A program made the position numbers and the translations under genes. Below are positions 22,401-35,074 of a stretch of DNA of 64,000 bases, piece after piece. The stretch comes from Scleroderma bovista (Eukaryota > Basidiomycota > Agaricomycetes > Boletales > Sclerodermataceae), in assembly GCA_037178675.1 (NCBI GenBank), contig JAYMGJ010000086.1, forward strand, positions 62,001 to 126,000, in the 5' to 3' direction. How positions within the stretch are numbered: the first letter of the stretch is position 1; every line of letters starts with the position of its first letter. Under the pieces are notes generated by a model that had not been told where the DNA came from, made no database searches, and saw nothing but the letters and a program-made list of their open reading frames with translations.

Positions 22401-25206
22401 GGGCCATGCAAGCGGAACGCACCACGTTCTGGAAGGCCCACCGCAGACCCGCGCCAAAGGTAGAGTCTTCTCGGGAGAGCATCGTAGCGATGCGCAAGGG
22501 GGGTGCTGCCAGTATTACGGCGGCAGCACGGAAGTGGACCGAAGAGTAAGCTGGCCGTTTTTCATAATGGCCAACTACTTACGAAATGCCGCCAGGGACG
22601 ATGGCCATTTGCAAAAGTTGCACAACTTGGGAATGACACCGGCTGACGAGTATAAGCTGCAGGCCATGCGGGATTGCATTCTGAAGGTGGCTACTAATAT
22701 TTCGAGGTATGATACCCATGCTGGTGTTGTGCCATACCTCACCTGTCCTGTAGCTTCGCATCCCGACCTCGAACTGAGCCAGAACACACAAAGATCATGC
22801 ACACAACAGGCATCGTCGAGCTGCAGAAATTATCAGTGGTTCCACAGACCATCTTTCTCAAGTCACGAACCACTGCATCAGATGGCATACGCTCGTCACA
22901 GATACTGCCGCGTAAGACGGCTGAATTTCTTAATCGGTTGTCGACACCGCGGACGAGCTTTGGCGGGACTACGGATCATGGTCCCGACGAGCTGCGTAGA
23001 AAACTAGCAAACCTTAATCAGTCTGTGACATCTCTCAACGCTGTTGGCGTGGCGCGGGACAAGAACGTAGCGTCACCATCGGCTCCTGTACCCTCGCCCT
23101 TTCAACCTACATCCCTCGCCCCACCGAATCCTCCAGCTGGCCATGACCGCCCTAGCAGTCCGACGGACTCGATTGTCTCTACAACGAATTCCTCAGTACT
23201 GCGCATACCACTCCGTCTGCAGGTCGGAAGCACAGATGGACAGAAGGCTGCCCCTGCAGTCGGATCTTCCAACACGAACGCCGTTGGTGTTCTCGAAGCC
23301 CCCCGCATGCGCCCAGATATTTCGCCTGAGATCTCAGGAAGGAGTACGCCTGTTTCCATAGTAAGGAACTTCCACAGACCGCGAGTGTCATCACTGCCGC
23401 TCATGGACACGCACGGTACGTCAGATGCGATGGTTTTCGAATATTCACTGTGCTTAACGGGTAGTAGATGGACGCGAGCCGGGCATCAGCAATCTTCTCG
23501 AAAACCTCTGCCTGGATAACAACCGCGAACTGCAAAATGACTTCGGCCCGAAAGTCCACGATGGAGCTGTCCGTCGGCGCAGTGCGGCACGGCAGAGCTT
23601 TATCTCGCGGGATGGCAGCACTCGACGGATCGAAGCCACGCTTATCACGCATCTCCAGTGCCACTCTGACTGCGTCACCGGTTTCGCGGTCTCTCCTGAT
23701 CATGTATTCTTCGTCTCATGCTCAGATGACATGACTGTGAAAGTTTGGGACACGGCGAGGCTTGAGCGGAGCGTGACAAGCAAGCCGCGACATACGTATA
23801 CCCAGCATCATGCTCGGGTGAAGTGCGTGTGCATGCTAGAAGGTGTGCATTGCTTCGCCAGCGCTGCAGAGGATGGGAGCTTGCATATTATACGGGTGCA
23901 CATCAGCCAGACGGGGCCATTACCGAAATACGGTAAGGTGCAAGCTATTCGCGAGCATCGCGTGGACGCCCCCGGTGAATATATCACATGTATGCACCAC
24001 TACAACACGGGTAAGTTGCAGTGGACTGCTAGAGGTTGTGGCACTGACACACACCGCTATCTAGAAGCGGCGTCTAACCTGGTATACGCAACTACACATT
24101 CATTCATAACGACGTTAGATCTGCGGACCATGCGCGTTCTGCAGCGGCTGGAGAACCCACGGCACTTTGGCTCCATCACATGCATATGTCTGGACCGAAA
24201 GCGGACATGGGTTCTGGTGGGCACTTCCTCAGGAGTGCTCTCCTTGTGGGACAAACGCTTTGGACTGCTTCTCAAGAGCTGGCGAGTCGGCAAGTCAGCG
24301 CCTGGACGGATGTCGAGGGTCCATCAATGTGCGATCCATCCCACCAGGGGGAAGGGACGCTGGGTTATGGTTGCCGTAGAATCGTGGAAAGGAAGCTCGG
24401 AACCTGGTCCGCTTACTCTGATCGAGGTCTGGGATATTGAAAAGATGGCCTTCATTGAAAGTTATGTTACTCGCACGACGGCGGCAACATCGGAACCAGT
24501 TCCAGAGCCTGAGCACCATGCAGGTGCCGATGCTGAGCCAAGTGCAGCTTCTGCTATCACTGCACTAGTGAACTCGAGGTACCCCGGTGGCACAGCCTAT
24601 GCGAATTTCTCGAAGTACAATCGCGGGTCTTCACAGAACGTTCAGCAGGAAGACGCGTTACCTGCGCCTTCCCCTGATATCCGTTCTATGGTTGTTGGAC
24701 TGGACTTTGGAGGCCATTCTGGGATCCACAGATCGGAGATCATTGACTTGTCTTCTGACACTCCGGTTTCGAACCGTAGCAGAGGCTTTATCGTGAGTGG
24801 TTCAGAGGACCGGAGAATACGCCTGTGGGACTTGAGTAAACTCGAGCGTACAACTGTGCTGGTTAGCCCAGAGGCTGAGCGTGACAAGCCTGCCTATAGG
24901 TATGTCCATCCTTTGCAACTATTTATGACCGAGCTGAATTTGTCGATTATTAGCACTGTCCGGTCATCGGATGACGCAGTGACGTGCAACATCGAGACAT
25001 GGGTACAATCTCCGACTTCGGCGACGCTGAATAACCGAGCAGCACAGCGAATGTCGGTGATAACGCACAATCAACAGAACCTCTTGAGGTCTCACCACGA
25101 CATCATTACTGCGCTGGCGTGTATAGATTCTCCGTTTAGAGGAGGTATTGTGAGCGGTGATAGATCTGGCGTGATCAAGGTGTGGAGAGTGGGGCCTGGT
25201 GAATAG
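19470..25206 (+). CDS. VPS15: VPS15, PI3-kinase regulatory subunit 4 (protein kinase/HEAT/WD40)
   Basis: Fifteen exons totalling 4992 nt encode 1663 aa. The N-terminus MGNVQSG carries the myristoylation Gly2. The degenerate kinase domain (about 30-310) has HGDIKSTNILV in place of HRD, DFA in place of DFG, and TCYIAPERF. HEAT-type helices follow (about 410-750), then a Ser/Pro-rich linker (about 880-1110) and C-terminal WD40 blades (about 1120-1663) with SDDMTVKVWD, SEDRRIRLWD and a final SGDRSGVIKVWRVG. This is the VPS15/PIK3R4 layout, which anchors Vps34 and makes PI3P in autophagy and endosomal sorting. Intron 3 (19928-19974) is a GC-AG intron. The intron at 24900-24953 is a multiple of three and could be retained without breaking the frame. 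Parts of its 3' half are copied as pseudogenes downstream. Confidence 0.95.
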
Positions 25207-27749
25207 GTTGTAGCTTGATCTTTTCTATGTCGTTATGCTATGTGTAGTGTATACCTCTAATGAGTGCGGCAGGTGCAGGTGAAATTTGCTCAAAGTTACA
25301 CATACACCTATGTCTGCCCACCCCCCAGCCCTCCAAATAGGAAGCATGACTCGGCCGCCAAACAAAAGGCGTAAGTCCAGGGTTAACACTTTTGCTGCTT
25401 TCCGTATTTGGAGGTGGGGCAGACGTAGGCGTTGATTTCGCTTAGCTCTCGCCGTTTATCGTTGTTTTTTTATCCCTTGAGACCTTGATCAATCAAGATA
25501 ACTCTCGGCGGCGGTTCAGATCCAGGTGGGAGAAATTGTTTTGTCCACATGAGTTCACTATCGTAATAATTTCTTGCTTGCGCTCGTCTTAGTCTCCTTC
25601 AGGGGGGCTCTTCATGGGGAATAACTGTCCTCCTTTGTCGAAGGGTGGGGCTTTTGCAAAGGGCCTCAAGCAAGTGACCTGAGTTCATTTCCGAGTGACT
25701 CGGCGCTATCATGAGTGAGAAGTTGCCAGTGGCACTATTGGACAAAAAAAAGAAACCCCCGTTATTACGCGTTGTGGTTATACCGTGGGTATAGGGCTCA
25801 TGATACACGACGGAACGAAACTGAAGGCAGTGATGCAGAGTGAGTTTGTGACGGTTCAACCATTCAGGCGTTCACACTCGGCCGAATGTCACAAGTGTCA
25901 TCTATATATCATATCTCATATACCTGTTCCATGTCCTCCCGCACCTTAGTATAAGTAGCTACTCGCGCTCCCTGTAATTTCCCCGGTCTTTCTCATCCGA
26001 ATACGAGACAACTGTCTGGAATTCCTGAGTGAAGATCTTAGTGTGCCGGTATCCATAGTATCCACTACTGGAGAACGTCACAGAGTTTCATGACACTGCT
26101 GTTGATTGAAAGAAAAACGTGACCGAGAGCAGTGGGGGTGGGCGAAGGCGCTCCCCTGTCCTTGCACTTAGTACCTTTCTTTCCTCGTTAAGCGTATCAG
26201 GCCGCAATGCCATGGACACTGGTCTGTCACACCACAAGTCTCGGATGAAGTACTAACTAATGGTGATAAATTGGAGGCGGAACTTTCTCATTGCCAGAGC
26301 ATGAGCCCGAGTATTAATTCGCCTGTATCCATATGAAGTGATATTGATGATTGATCGATCTCAGGTGAGTGCTTGGGTCGGTATCATGGCCACATACGTA
26401 TACTATTAGCTCCACCACAATCATGGCTTCAGAATCATTGGGGGCTTTCGTGTGGAAAACCTAATTATGTAAGTGAACCGCACCTATGATAGTAATTAGT
26501 AATGACGGGGCCCGAAGGTTTCATTGCAGGGGTTCTGGCAGCCCCCCTCCGAGTCATCCACAGTTCATGAGAATTTATGTGAACGGTAGTGCTACATTTA
26601 TTTGAACTTACGCCGTTCACTGATTCCTATAAGTGTGGGAGAGAGAATCCTTTATTCGTATGCCGCAACAAACTATCGAATTATGGGCTCATATTTGCAT
26701 TGCAAGCGAGCCTTCACTGCGAGGGGGTCAAAGACAGCGATGCGACGACGCACGCACATCCTCAGATCCTGAGTCGCCACAAATAAGTAAGTAGGGGCTG
26801 AAAATTGAGCAGGATTAGGCAAGGCTATAGCCCCAGACTGACCACACATTTATCGAGCGAGTCTAAAAGATGTTAGGCTCCGTTTCATTCGTCTCAACGA
26901 CCGGTACTGCATTCGTACTGATAAAAAGATCAGTCCCTTCCCACCACATAAGAGGATCTAAAATGCGCAGGGGGATGAGGCGGACCACCCGGGGATCTTG
27001 ATTCCAGTATGCGCACGCTCGAGGAGGAGTGTAAAGTGCAACACGGGACGCGATGCCCCCATGCCACACTATAATATGAACCAACAACCGTGTTGGTCGC
27101 AGTTGATTGAAAGTTCAGGAAGTAAGTTACTGCAAGTTCAAGTTCCGTGCTCCCTCAAGTGGACACACCGGTTTTCCTTCACTGCCTTTTTGGAGCGATA
27201 TTCATAGCGTGTTTCGGGATGAAGTACTATCGCTTCCCATAGTTGACCATCATCATAAGTAACATGACATATGATTGTATAGAAAATTTATAGTGGCCGT
27301 CTGCAGATAACCATGCAGTAAGGAACGGTAGTACCCACCTGTTCAAGGGCTCCGAAGTTCTACTAAGTTCGATTTCGGAAGAACAGCAGCACCACAACAT
27401 ACCATGGAAAGGTGATGCATGTAGTAGGCAGAGGGCATGTGAAGAAATAGCGGAAATGAGGGTACTAGGAGAAAGAGGTGGCGAATGAGATACACCGAGG
27501 GGTACAGAAACACAGAAGCCACAATGTCACGGCCATTTGGTGGAAGGTCCGATCCTATCCCGGTCATTGTCATTCCTCCGTAGTATGCAGGATAATCACA
27601 AGGTAGTGAGTTCGACAATGGCAAATAGACAACGAAAGTACGTACAGCTGATAGTAAGGGCTTAAAATGATGAACTTCAGCCTACGGCCAGATCAAGGAG
27701 TAAATTGGTATTCATATGGAAGTGTGTAAAGAATTCTGGAAGTTCATTT
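25207..27749. other. VPS15 3' flank and gene-free stretch, partly duplicated downstream
   Basis: No gene is evident. The first 90 bp are the VPS15 3' UTR and recur at 37646-37735. Segments near 25595-25690 and 26115-26230 resemble 37930-38030 and 38225-38350, so this spacer belongs to the duplicated block. The longest frames (about 90 codons) show no recognisable protein. Confidence 0.5.
25289..25437. repeat. Small palindromic (inverted-repeat) element, copy 1
   Basis: About 150 bp with inverted ends. The left arm contains ctgcccacc...ctccaaata and the right arm contains tatttggaggtggggcag. A related element lies at 33869-33985 with the same arms and preceding context. The hairpin could act as a transcript 3'-end structure or be a tiny MITE. 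It carries no coding sequence. Confidence 0.55.
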
Positions 27750-29260
27750 TCAACAGGAAGTATCATGGCTACGTCGTTCATGCTTCCTCCGGACATGGCG
27801 GTTCAAGTTGTGTCTGCGAGTAAAGATGCCATCACATTTGTCGCAGTAGAACTTGTATCGGAGGTGCATTTCCGTAACATGACGAACAATGCTCTCCCTA
27901 TTCATCACCATCCCGCATTTCGTCCATTCACACCTGATTTTGACCTTACTGCCTCCTACAACTCTATGATGCTCGCGTAAGTGGACCGAGAACAAGTCCC
28001 CAATGACTGGGATATCGCAAGTCACTCCGAGAGTCACCCATCCGCAAGTATATGGTTGTTGTTCAGCGGGACGTGCCACATATTCTAGCAACATCCGTTC
28101 ATCCTGCAAGGAGTCAATACAACTCCCCACCAGGACAGATGGAACTCACATCATCATTAAATGTGGTGTTGAAACCATCAGAGCGAGGCAAGTTAGCCAT
28201 AGGTCGCAGGGTATGCGTGTAAGGTGGTTGTCTTGCTCCCCCTCGACAGAATGAAGGTCATTTAAACCATTTGGCCTACTTAAAGAGGACAAGCACGGCC
28301 TTGCACACGCCCAGTGCTTGGTCGGAAATCCATGGCATTCGAAGGTTAGAATATTTCCAACATGTCGATGATCAAGATTTGCACGGAAATTGCCAGCTTA
28401 TCGTGAAATGTTGCAGGCCAGGTCGTTGGGCGCGGTGTCTGGAAGTCATCAGCGTCTAAAGTAGTGTCGAAATTTCCAGAACTGGAGGCATGTATGCGCT
28501 ACGTACCACGACCGCATGCCATGAACCTTCCTGTCAGCTTAGTATGTGCCAAATCGGTGAATAGGACATAATGTTAGGCGCGTCCACCAATACAAGAACT
28601 CACTACTATCTCTGCCGATCGACGGCTAAAATTCTGGACGTGAAGGATAAAGAACGTTGTATTGACTGATGCAAGAGAATTATTCCTCCTTCCCAGACCG
28701 AGAAACGTTTTGCGGGGGACGAGGGTGATCCTGGTATTAACATTATGCCACCATTACACCTTGTATGACCAGTAGGCTATCGTGAGGAAAGGGCACGAGG
28801 ATTTTGGCAAGTGAATGATAGGATAAAACCAAAAGTAGATCAGATCCAAGAACATCGAATCTCCGCCAGTGTGTCTGCAAACATCACAAGGCGACTGCCA
28901 GAAAGGAATCGCCTGCATTATCGACTGTTGGCAAAAACGTAAGTTCGCATCGTAATTTCCTACCAGCTTGGTTTTTCTGTCTTCATCATTTCGAAAGCGC
29001 CTGGACCCTGCCTCCTCATGTTGGCAAACGAGCCATATCTCAGACATACACATCGTGTTCGAGAAACGCTCCAAGCGAGATGAAACACATTGATCGTCGC
29101 ACAGAATATAATTGTAGTTACTGTTGGAGTACAATGTGAGCTATGCACGCTAGGATAGGGGGGACAGAATGAGCAGGAAGGGCACATATCATTCGTAGGC
29201 TCGTGCGCAACAATCGATGAATTTGTCACCAACGCAACAGTCTGCATGGCCTTCCTGACG
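27630..29260. repeat. Duplicated unit 1 (C2H2 gene plus conserved flank)
   Basis: This unit shares with 29830-32020 and 38200-40830 a C2H2 gene and, about 600 bp beyond its start, a conserved segment of roughly 400 bp (cctTGTATGacc...ggcacgag...catcgaatctc...ctgccagaaagg...cgactgttgg). Unit 1 is the most diverged of the three. The conserved distal segment contains minus-strand frames that resemble one another between units but include stops in all, and I do not recognise them. Confidence 0.65.
27750..28200 (-). CDS. Small three-finger C2H2 zinc-finger protein (copy 1)
   Basis: Two exons (28200-28150 and 28103-27750) around a 46-nt GTGAGT...GCAG intron give 134 aa. Three C2H2-type fingers are visible: an atypical CGWVTLGVTC...HLREHH, then CEWTKCGMVM...HVTEMH and CDKCDGIF...HVRRKH. 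The family resembles small fungal C2H2 proteins that bind nucleic acid; a regulatory target cannot be inferred. This copy is the most diverged of three in the window and has a ten-residue C-terminal extension (ERRSHDTSC) that the others lack. It is an independent coding copy, because substitutions largely keep the ligand Cys and His residues. Confidence 0.7.
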
Positions 29261-30451
29261 ACAGATCTGGGAGTGACATCTTATAGGCTGATTAGATCGC
29301 ATGCGCAGGCTGTGACGTCGAGTTTTGGTCTTTTCCTGAGACGTGGTGACACGAAATAAAACCAGCGAGTAGAGTAATACTGGTTAGGCTAGGACAAGAG
29401 ATCGGAATACAGTTGAGCATGATGGGAAGCCGGAGTCCCTTGGTCTTCGCTGTATTTGGTAGTACTGCAACAGGAGACCTCGGACACTGCAGGTCGGAAT
29501 TCGTACTGTCATGCGGTCACGCAACAATCGCGGAAGTTGAAAATATGCTTGAACACTCTCCGAATCGAAACATACTAGTCATAGTACTGCCCTCATCAAT
29601 CCGAGAACATATTGTTGCAATAAGTGTTGCAATATTAGCTTCAAGCTTCACCGTGAACGGCGCAACAGGTAACAATGGTAGTTACCGCTTTTTGTTGCAA
29701 CAAACTTACACTTGCGGCTCGCAAGCAAGGGTTCTGCTGACGCAGGTGGCATTTCGAGTATGTAATGAGCACTTATAGTAATACGTAGTATCTTGGAGCA
29801 TTTGTCATCGCATGTATTCCTAAAGGCTTGTGACGATGTATGGATATGAAAAAAAAAACACTCCCAAATGTGACTGAAAAGTGGGCCTTTCTTTCCCTTC
29901 GGTACAATGGCCTGCCAAGGAGTGCATGTCTGCCACACCTCAAGCTTCAGATAGGGTGACCGGGGGAGATATCATGGAGCCTAACGAGGCACTCGCGAAG
30001 GACATCCAAACATTCCGCCCCTATTAGGTGTAATAATAGATCTCAGATCGGCGCCCAATAACCCAACGTAACGTCAACACCGCCGCGTTGAGTGAGCAGC
30101 ATGCATGACACATATGGGGAAACAAGTTAAATGGGTAGAGTAAAGAGGAGACAAATAAGAAAACAAGGGTACGCACTGCGCAGCATGAGCTCGTCAGCCA
30201 ATAGTTCCCCAAGTAGACCAACGGGCCATCGGCTCAATGGTGCATGTCCCCGCCACTCGCTCAAAGACTGATTTATTGCTGCCATTGTCGCTTCTGCATT
30301 CTATAGAATGTCAATCAAGTAGTGTGTCTAGCAACAGGTGATGATACAAAAGTGCGTACGGCGATTGGTAAGGAGTTAAAATGTCGAATGTCAGGTCAAG
30401 GAGAAACATGAAACAATATTATGTTCCACAGGAGGTACCACAACTACATGT
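28201..30451. other. Spacer between C2H2 copies 1 and 2
   Basis: This contains the conserved distal segment of unit 1 (about 28750-29260) and the proximal segment of unit 2 (29830-30450). The only unshared part is about 29261-29830, where one open frame (29413-29778, plus) has no recognisable similarity. Confidence 0.45.
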
Positions 30452-32020
30452 TCAATGTTTCTTCCGGACATGGCAGTCCAAGCTGTGCCGACGAGTGAAG
30501 ATGGCATTGCATTTGTCGCAGATGAATCTGTACTCGAGGTGCATTTCCGTGACATGACGAACAATGCTCTCCTTATTCATCTCCATCCCGCATTTCGTCC
30601 ATTCGCATCTGACTTTGACCTTACCGTCTCCTACAACTCCATGTTGGTCGCGTAAGTGAATCGAGAATGTGTTCCCACTGACAGGCATGTTGCAAGTCAT
30701 ACCAGAAATTACCCATCCACAAGTATATGGCTGTTGTTCGACGGGACGTGTTGCGTATTCTAGCAGCATCCGTTCGTCCTACAGGGAGTCAGCTCAATTC
30801 CACACCAAGACAAATGGAACTCACATCATCATTGAACGCGGTGTTGTAACCATCAGAGCCGCAGGACAGGTCAGCCATGGGTTGTAAGGTATGAGTGTAG
30901 ATGAATGCGCCAGTTCAAGGAGGGTAAACACGGCCTTGCACCCTCTGATTTGAATTCGTGTGACAAAAGTTCCAAGGCATCGAGGATGAAGATATGCTGG
31001 TTACGTATGACGCAGACAACGCCAGCACATCATGGAATGTCGTAGGGCCAGGTCGAATTTGCCAGGAGTGAAGGGATATACCACAGATCGTGGGCCATCA
31101 TCCATCCTGAAAAGTTAATACTCATACCAAATCGGCTGAATAGGGCATCACGTCGTCACGTCTGCCGACACAGGAACTCACCATCTCTGTCGACAGACGC
31201 CCAAATAAGAAAATTGAGGGTACGGAAAATATCAGAATGCCGCAAGAAAATATTATTTCTCCTGTATTAGCAGGTGCACGAGTTTGGTGGAAGCTCATTC
31301 CTTCTTCACTAGATCAAGGAAGCATGTTCCCCGACACGAGGATGATCCTGATATTAGTATTGTGGCACCACCTTGTATGACTGGTAGACCATTAAGTGGA
31401 GAGAGAGCACGAGCATTTTGACAGGTGAATGAGGTCGTAAGATAGAACCAAAAGCAGGTCAACTCCAAATAGACATCGAATCTCCGCAGGTGTCTTCAAA
31501 CATGGCAAGGGAATTTCCAGAAAGGAACCACATGGACTGTCGGTAAAACGTAAGTATGGCATATGTGAGGTGTTTAATTGCATTCCCACCGGCTGAACTT
31601 TGTTCCGGCTCTTTCATCGGTTTGAAAGTGTCTGGACCCTGCCGTTGGTAAACAAGCCCTGAATGTGCGTCTCACTTGGTCTATCAGACGCACACACCGT
31701 GTTCGAGATGCGCTCCAAGCCAGACAGAACGTATCGATGACCGCGCCGAATGTAGTTGCAGTTACTGTATACGGTTGGCTTGCTGGAATATTTCGGGGGG
31801 ACAGAATGAGCGAGGAGCGGGCCATATCATAGGCATGGTGCTGGGATAAACACCAACGTGCACAACGATCGATAATTTTACCAACATAACAGTTCGCACC
31901 GCCTTTCCTTTCCGATAAGACTGTGTGACCCGTTTTTGTTCGTCGATTAAACCGTGTGCACAGACTGCCATGCCACGGTCGAGTGGTCTCCTGCGTAGCC
32001 TAGCAATTCTGCTCAAGTCT
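29830..32020. repeat. Duplicated unit 2
   Basis: Nearly collinear with unit 3 (38200-40830). The 30330-30450 stretch upstream of the C2H2 stop matches 38860-38980 almost base for base, and the segment at 29860-30030 matches 38225-38450. Units 2 and 3 are therefore the most recent pair. Confidence 0.75.
30452..30878 (-). CDS. Small three-finger C2H2 zinc-finger protein (copy 2)
   Basis: Exons 30878-30825 (54 nt) and 30778-30452 (327 nt) flank a 46-nt intron and encode 126 aa. The fingers are CGWVISGMTC...HLRDQH, CEWTKCGMEM...HVTEMH and CDKCNAIF...HVRKKH, ending directly after the last zinc ligand. In this copy the third finger reads SLDCHV where the third-unit copy reads SLDRHV. It is very close to copy 3, with intron length and position identical. 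The gene is intact, but I cannot tell from sequence whether it is expressed. Confidence 0.72.
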
Positions 32021-32299
32021 AGCGAGCGAAGGACATGATCGATCTTTGGAGGCCAGTACTAGTAGCCAAACAATGACTCCTGTATTTGATCTGAGCGTTA
32101 AGTCCCACGCCATCCTTCGACTCTTTTGGCATGAATCGAAGCACTTTGCCCAACCCCACATTAACCCGAGAACATAGAAGCACTTTCACGGACCCACCGA
32201 TATGCCGCAACAACAGGCGATGCCCATGGGAAGCTAATTCCGTTGCACTGACAGATAACAATGGCCCTGGAACGATGATGACAACCTTAGCTTGTCGAG

Positions 32300-33860
32300 A
32301 CTCGAGACCGAAGGTGGCCGATGCATACTTCGATGCACGACACCAAAACTCAATGTTCGCATGCCCCCTTGTTTCTATGAGCCCTCCCATCGAACATAAC
32401 CAAGGTCCGGAACACATGCACACGGTAAGCATTGTTGAGCTGCAGAAACATTATCATTTGTCCCACAGACCGTGTTGCTTCAGTCACGACCGATGGCATC
32501 AGAGGGCGTCCGTCCGTCACAGATACTGCCGCACAAGACAACTGATCTTCTCAAGCGGCTGTCTACACCGTGGACGCGCGATGGGACCACAGACTGCCTT
32601 GATTCAGCTAGAAAACCCTTTATAAGTCTGTAATATTGGCACGATGCGCGACAAGAAAGTACCGTCACTGTCCGCTCCTGTACCTTCGACATCTGAACCT
32701 ACATCCTGCCACGACCGCCCGCTACTGTCTCCACTCAGCACTGCGAATATTTCCCCGTCTGCGTGTCGGGGGCACAGAGACAGAAGGCTGGCTCTGCAGT
32801 CAGGTCTTCAACACCAGCGCTGTCGGTATTTTCGAACCACGCAGATATTTTTCCCCTGGGATCTCGAAGAGGATCACACCTGTCTCCAGTGTTGGGTGAT
32901 GAGGAACGGTATCATCGCCTTCCGCCCATGGTCACGCACCACGTTTTCAAGTTTAATAGGATACAGATGTACACGAGCGGCACCAGCAATCTTCTCGAAA
33001 ACCCCTAGTATCTCGACACAGCCGCGAGCCGCAAAACAATTTTAGTCCAAAAGTTCATTGTAGAGCTGTTCATCGTCGCCGGGCACCACGGCAGATTTTC
33101 ATTCCGCGAGCAGCAGCGCCCGACGCATCGATACCACGCTTATCGTGCCTTTCTGGCCGATTTTTGCGGTCTCCTGTTCTTCATCGCGTGCTTTGGCGTC
33201 ATGACTGTAACAATCTGGGATGTGGCGAGGCTTAAAGGGACCTTGCCGAACAAGTCACGCCAGAATCATGCGCGGGCTGTGAAGTGCGTGCTCCTGTTAG
33301 ATGCCGTGCCAGGGCTGCGGAGGGTAAGAACATACTTATTGTGTGGGCGCACATAAGCCAGGTGGAGGCACTACCGAAATACAGTGAAGTACAAGTTATT
33401 CGCGACCATCGGTTGGAAGCTCCTGTTGAACATATCACAGGTATGCGCCACTATACTACTGGTAAATTGTAACTAACTGCCAGAGACAGAGACGCTGAGA
33501 CCCCCTTAAGACATACAGTCAGAACGACTTCGGACCTGCGAACAATGCATGTTCTGCATTAGTTGGAAGACCCACGACACATCAACTCTATCACATGTAT
33601 CTGGACCGAAAATGCACCAGGGTTCTGGTACTTTCGTTGCGAGACAAGCCTTTGGGGTCACTTGCGAAGAGCTGGCGAGTTGGCAAGTGGGGAGTCACCA
33701 GCGTGCGATCCATCTCATCCGGAGGAAAGGGGATGCTGGATTACGGCTGCCATGCAATCGCTAGGGAAACCCAGCTGATCCTGGTCCGCTGGCTGTGATC
33801 GAAGTCTTGGACGTTGCATAGGCAGACCTTCAATTTTGAAAGTGATGTTACTCCAAGGTG
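32300..33860 (+). pseudogene. VPS15 pseudogene fragment A (3' half)
   Basis: This is collinear with VPS15 from about 22690 to 24475. Landmarks include gttgagctgcag (32425), the run cgtcacagatactgccgc at about 32515, the WD40 stretch near 33200 and the MRVLQ/ENPRH-encoding stretch at 33540-33590. Frames are broken throughout by stops and indels. The VPS15 intron 13 donor region is still present at about 33463, so the copy came from genomic DNA, not cDNA. It is truncated at about 33857, where VPS15 3' flank sequence and the palindromic element follow directly, implying an internal deletion of about 800 bp. Confidence 0.85.
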
Positions 33861-33868
33861 AAAGTGGC

Positions 33869-33985
33869 TCAAAGTTGGCGCCTACGCCTACGGAATCTGC
33901 CCACCCTCCAAATAGACAAGTATCAAACTAAGATAGGGCCATTCTTTCCATATTTGGAGGCCTGGGAGGTGGCAGAGGCTCACAC
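33869..33985. repeat. Small palindromic (inverted-repeat) element, copy 2
   Basis: Arms ctgcccaccctccaaata (left) and tatttggagg...gtggcag (right) match the element at 25289-25437. Both are preceded by a gctcaaagtt block. It is shorter inside than copy 1. It probably travelled with the duplicated VPS15 3' flank. Confidence 0.55.
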
Positions 33986-35074
33986 AGAAGTCTTAGTATT
34001 CGACATTCCAGCAACGAAGTGTTCATTGTTGTCTGCAAGTGGTGCAGTTTCCTCTTGGACACCCCAGAATTCAATAATCTTCTCTTGCATATTTCCAATG
34101 GACTTCTGCATATGCAGCAACTTTGATGTGCTGGTGGAGTGTTGCAAACGTGATTTTGGAATTCTATCAGGTTGTGCTCTGTGGGCCTGGGTCCATTGAG
34201 TCATAAAGATGCATTCTTGCATCTGAGTCCAAGGTGAGTGGGCAGCGTGCATGTCCTTCATAAGTATTATAATTAGCCATCGTAGTCCATAAGTTGCTTC
34301 CGACTAAACTACAAACCTCCGTGGATATGATGCACGCACAAGAATACACACTAGAGAAGGACACATACATCCACTAGTCAGAGAACAACGAACTGGAAAA
34401 CTCGTACTTCGTAACCAACCTCACTGACATGACCTTTCCATACAAGTCCAGTGTCTATTTCCATCTAGCTGGTCTGCCGGTCTGGTGGAACAGAGCCCTC
34501 CTCTCGGTACCAAACAAATGGCTTTTTGATGGTGCACAAAGTCATTGTGGTGCTGGAGTCACTGCCTGAACTGGGGACTACTAATCCAGCCATCGGACAT
34601 TGAATACAAGGTACGTGCACATGGACTCACATCCAGGAACGCATTGGACGGCCTTTGTCACGAGATATGCGTTGGTGAGCCGAGAAGCGAGGGAAGCCAA
34701 CGATGAGTTGAAAGTATGGTTATTTGGAAGTGACAGGCCAAGATTATCTGCAGTGACCCGTGAATAGCTAAGGTAGGATCCCGGCTGTTGGCTTATGTTC
34801 GTCTCTTGAATAGGGGAATTGATATCAGCAAAGATGTTTCCTTTGCGACGGAAGCTCCCAGAGTCAGTGAAGTGACCATAGTCCCCTAGCTGCTCTCGTA
34901 AGATTCGAACAGTATATGGAAGGTATGGATACTCACCTTTGCCCCCTCGCATACCAGCAAGAAGTCCACCAAGACCCCTTCTACACGTCGCCTATGCAAC
35001 AGCTCACGTTTGTGAGGCGTATTTCGTAACATGAGACCCCGCATGTCACGACTAGGATCATCGATTCCCTACCA
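33986..35074. other. Unassigned region with possible minus-strand coding relics
   Basis: Two minus-strand open frames (34261-33980, 93 codons; 34952-34581, 123 codons) have protein-like composition, but I do not recognise either. The second contains an N-glycosylation-like NHTFNSS segment and no domain. They could be exons of one gene, transposon remains or chance. Confidence 0.25.
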
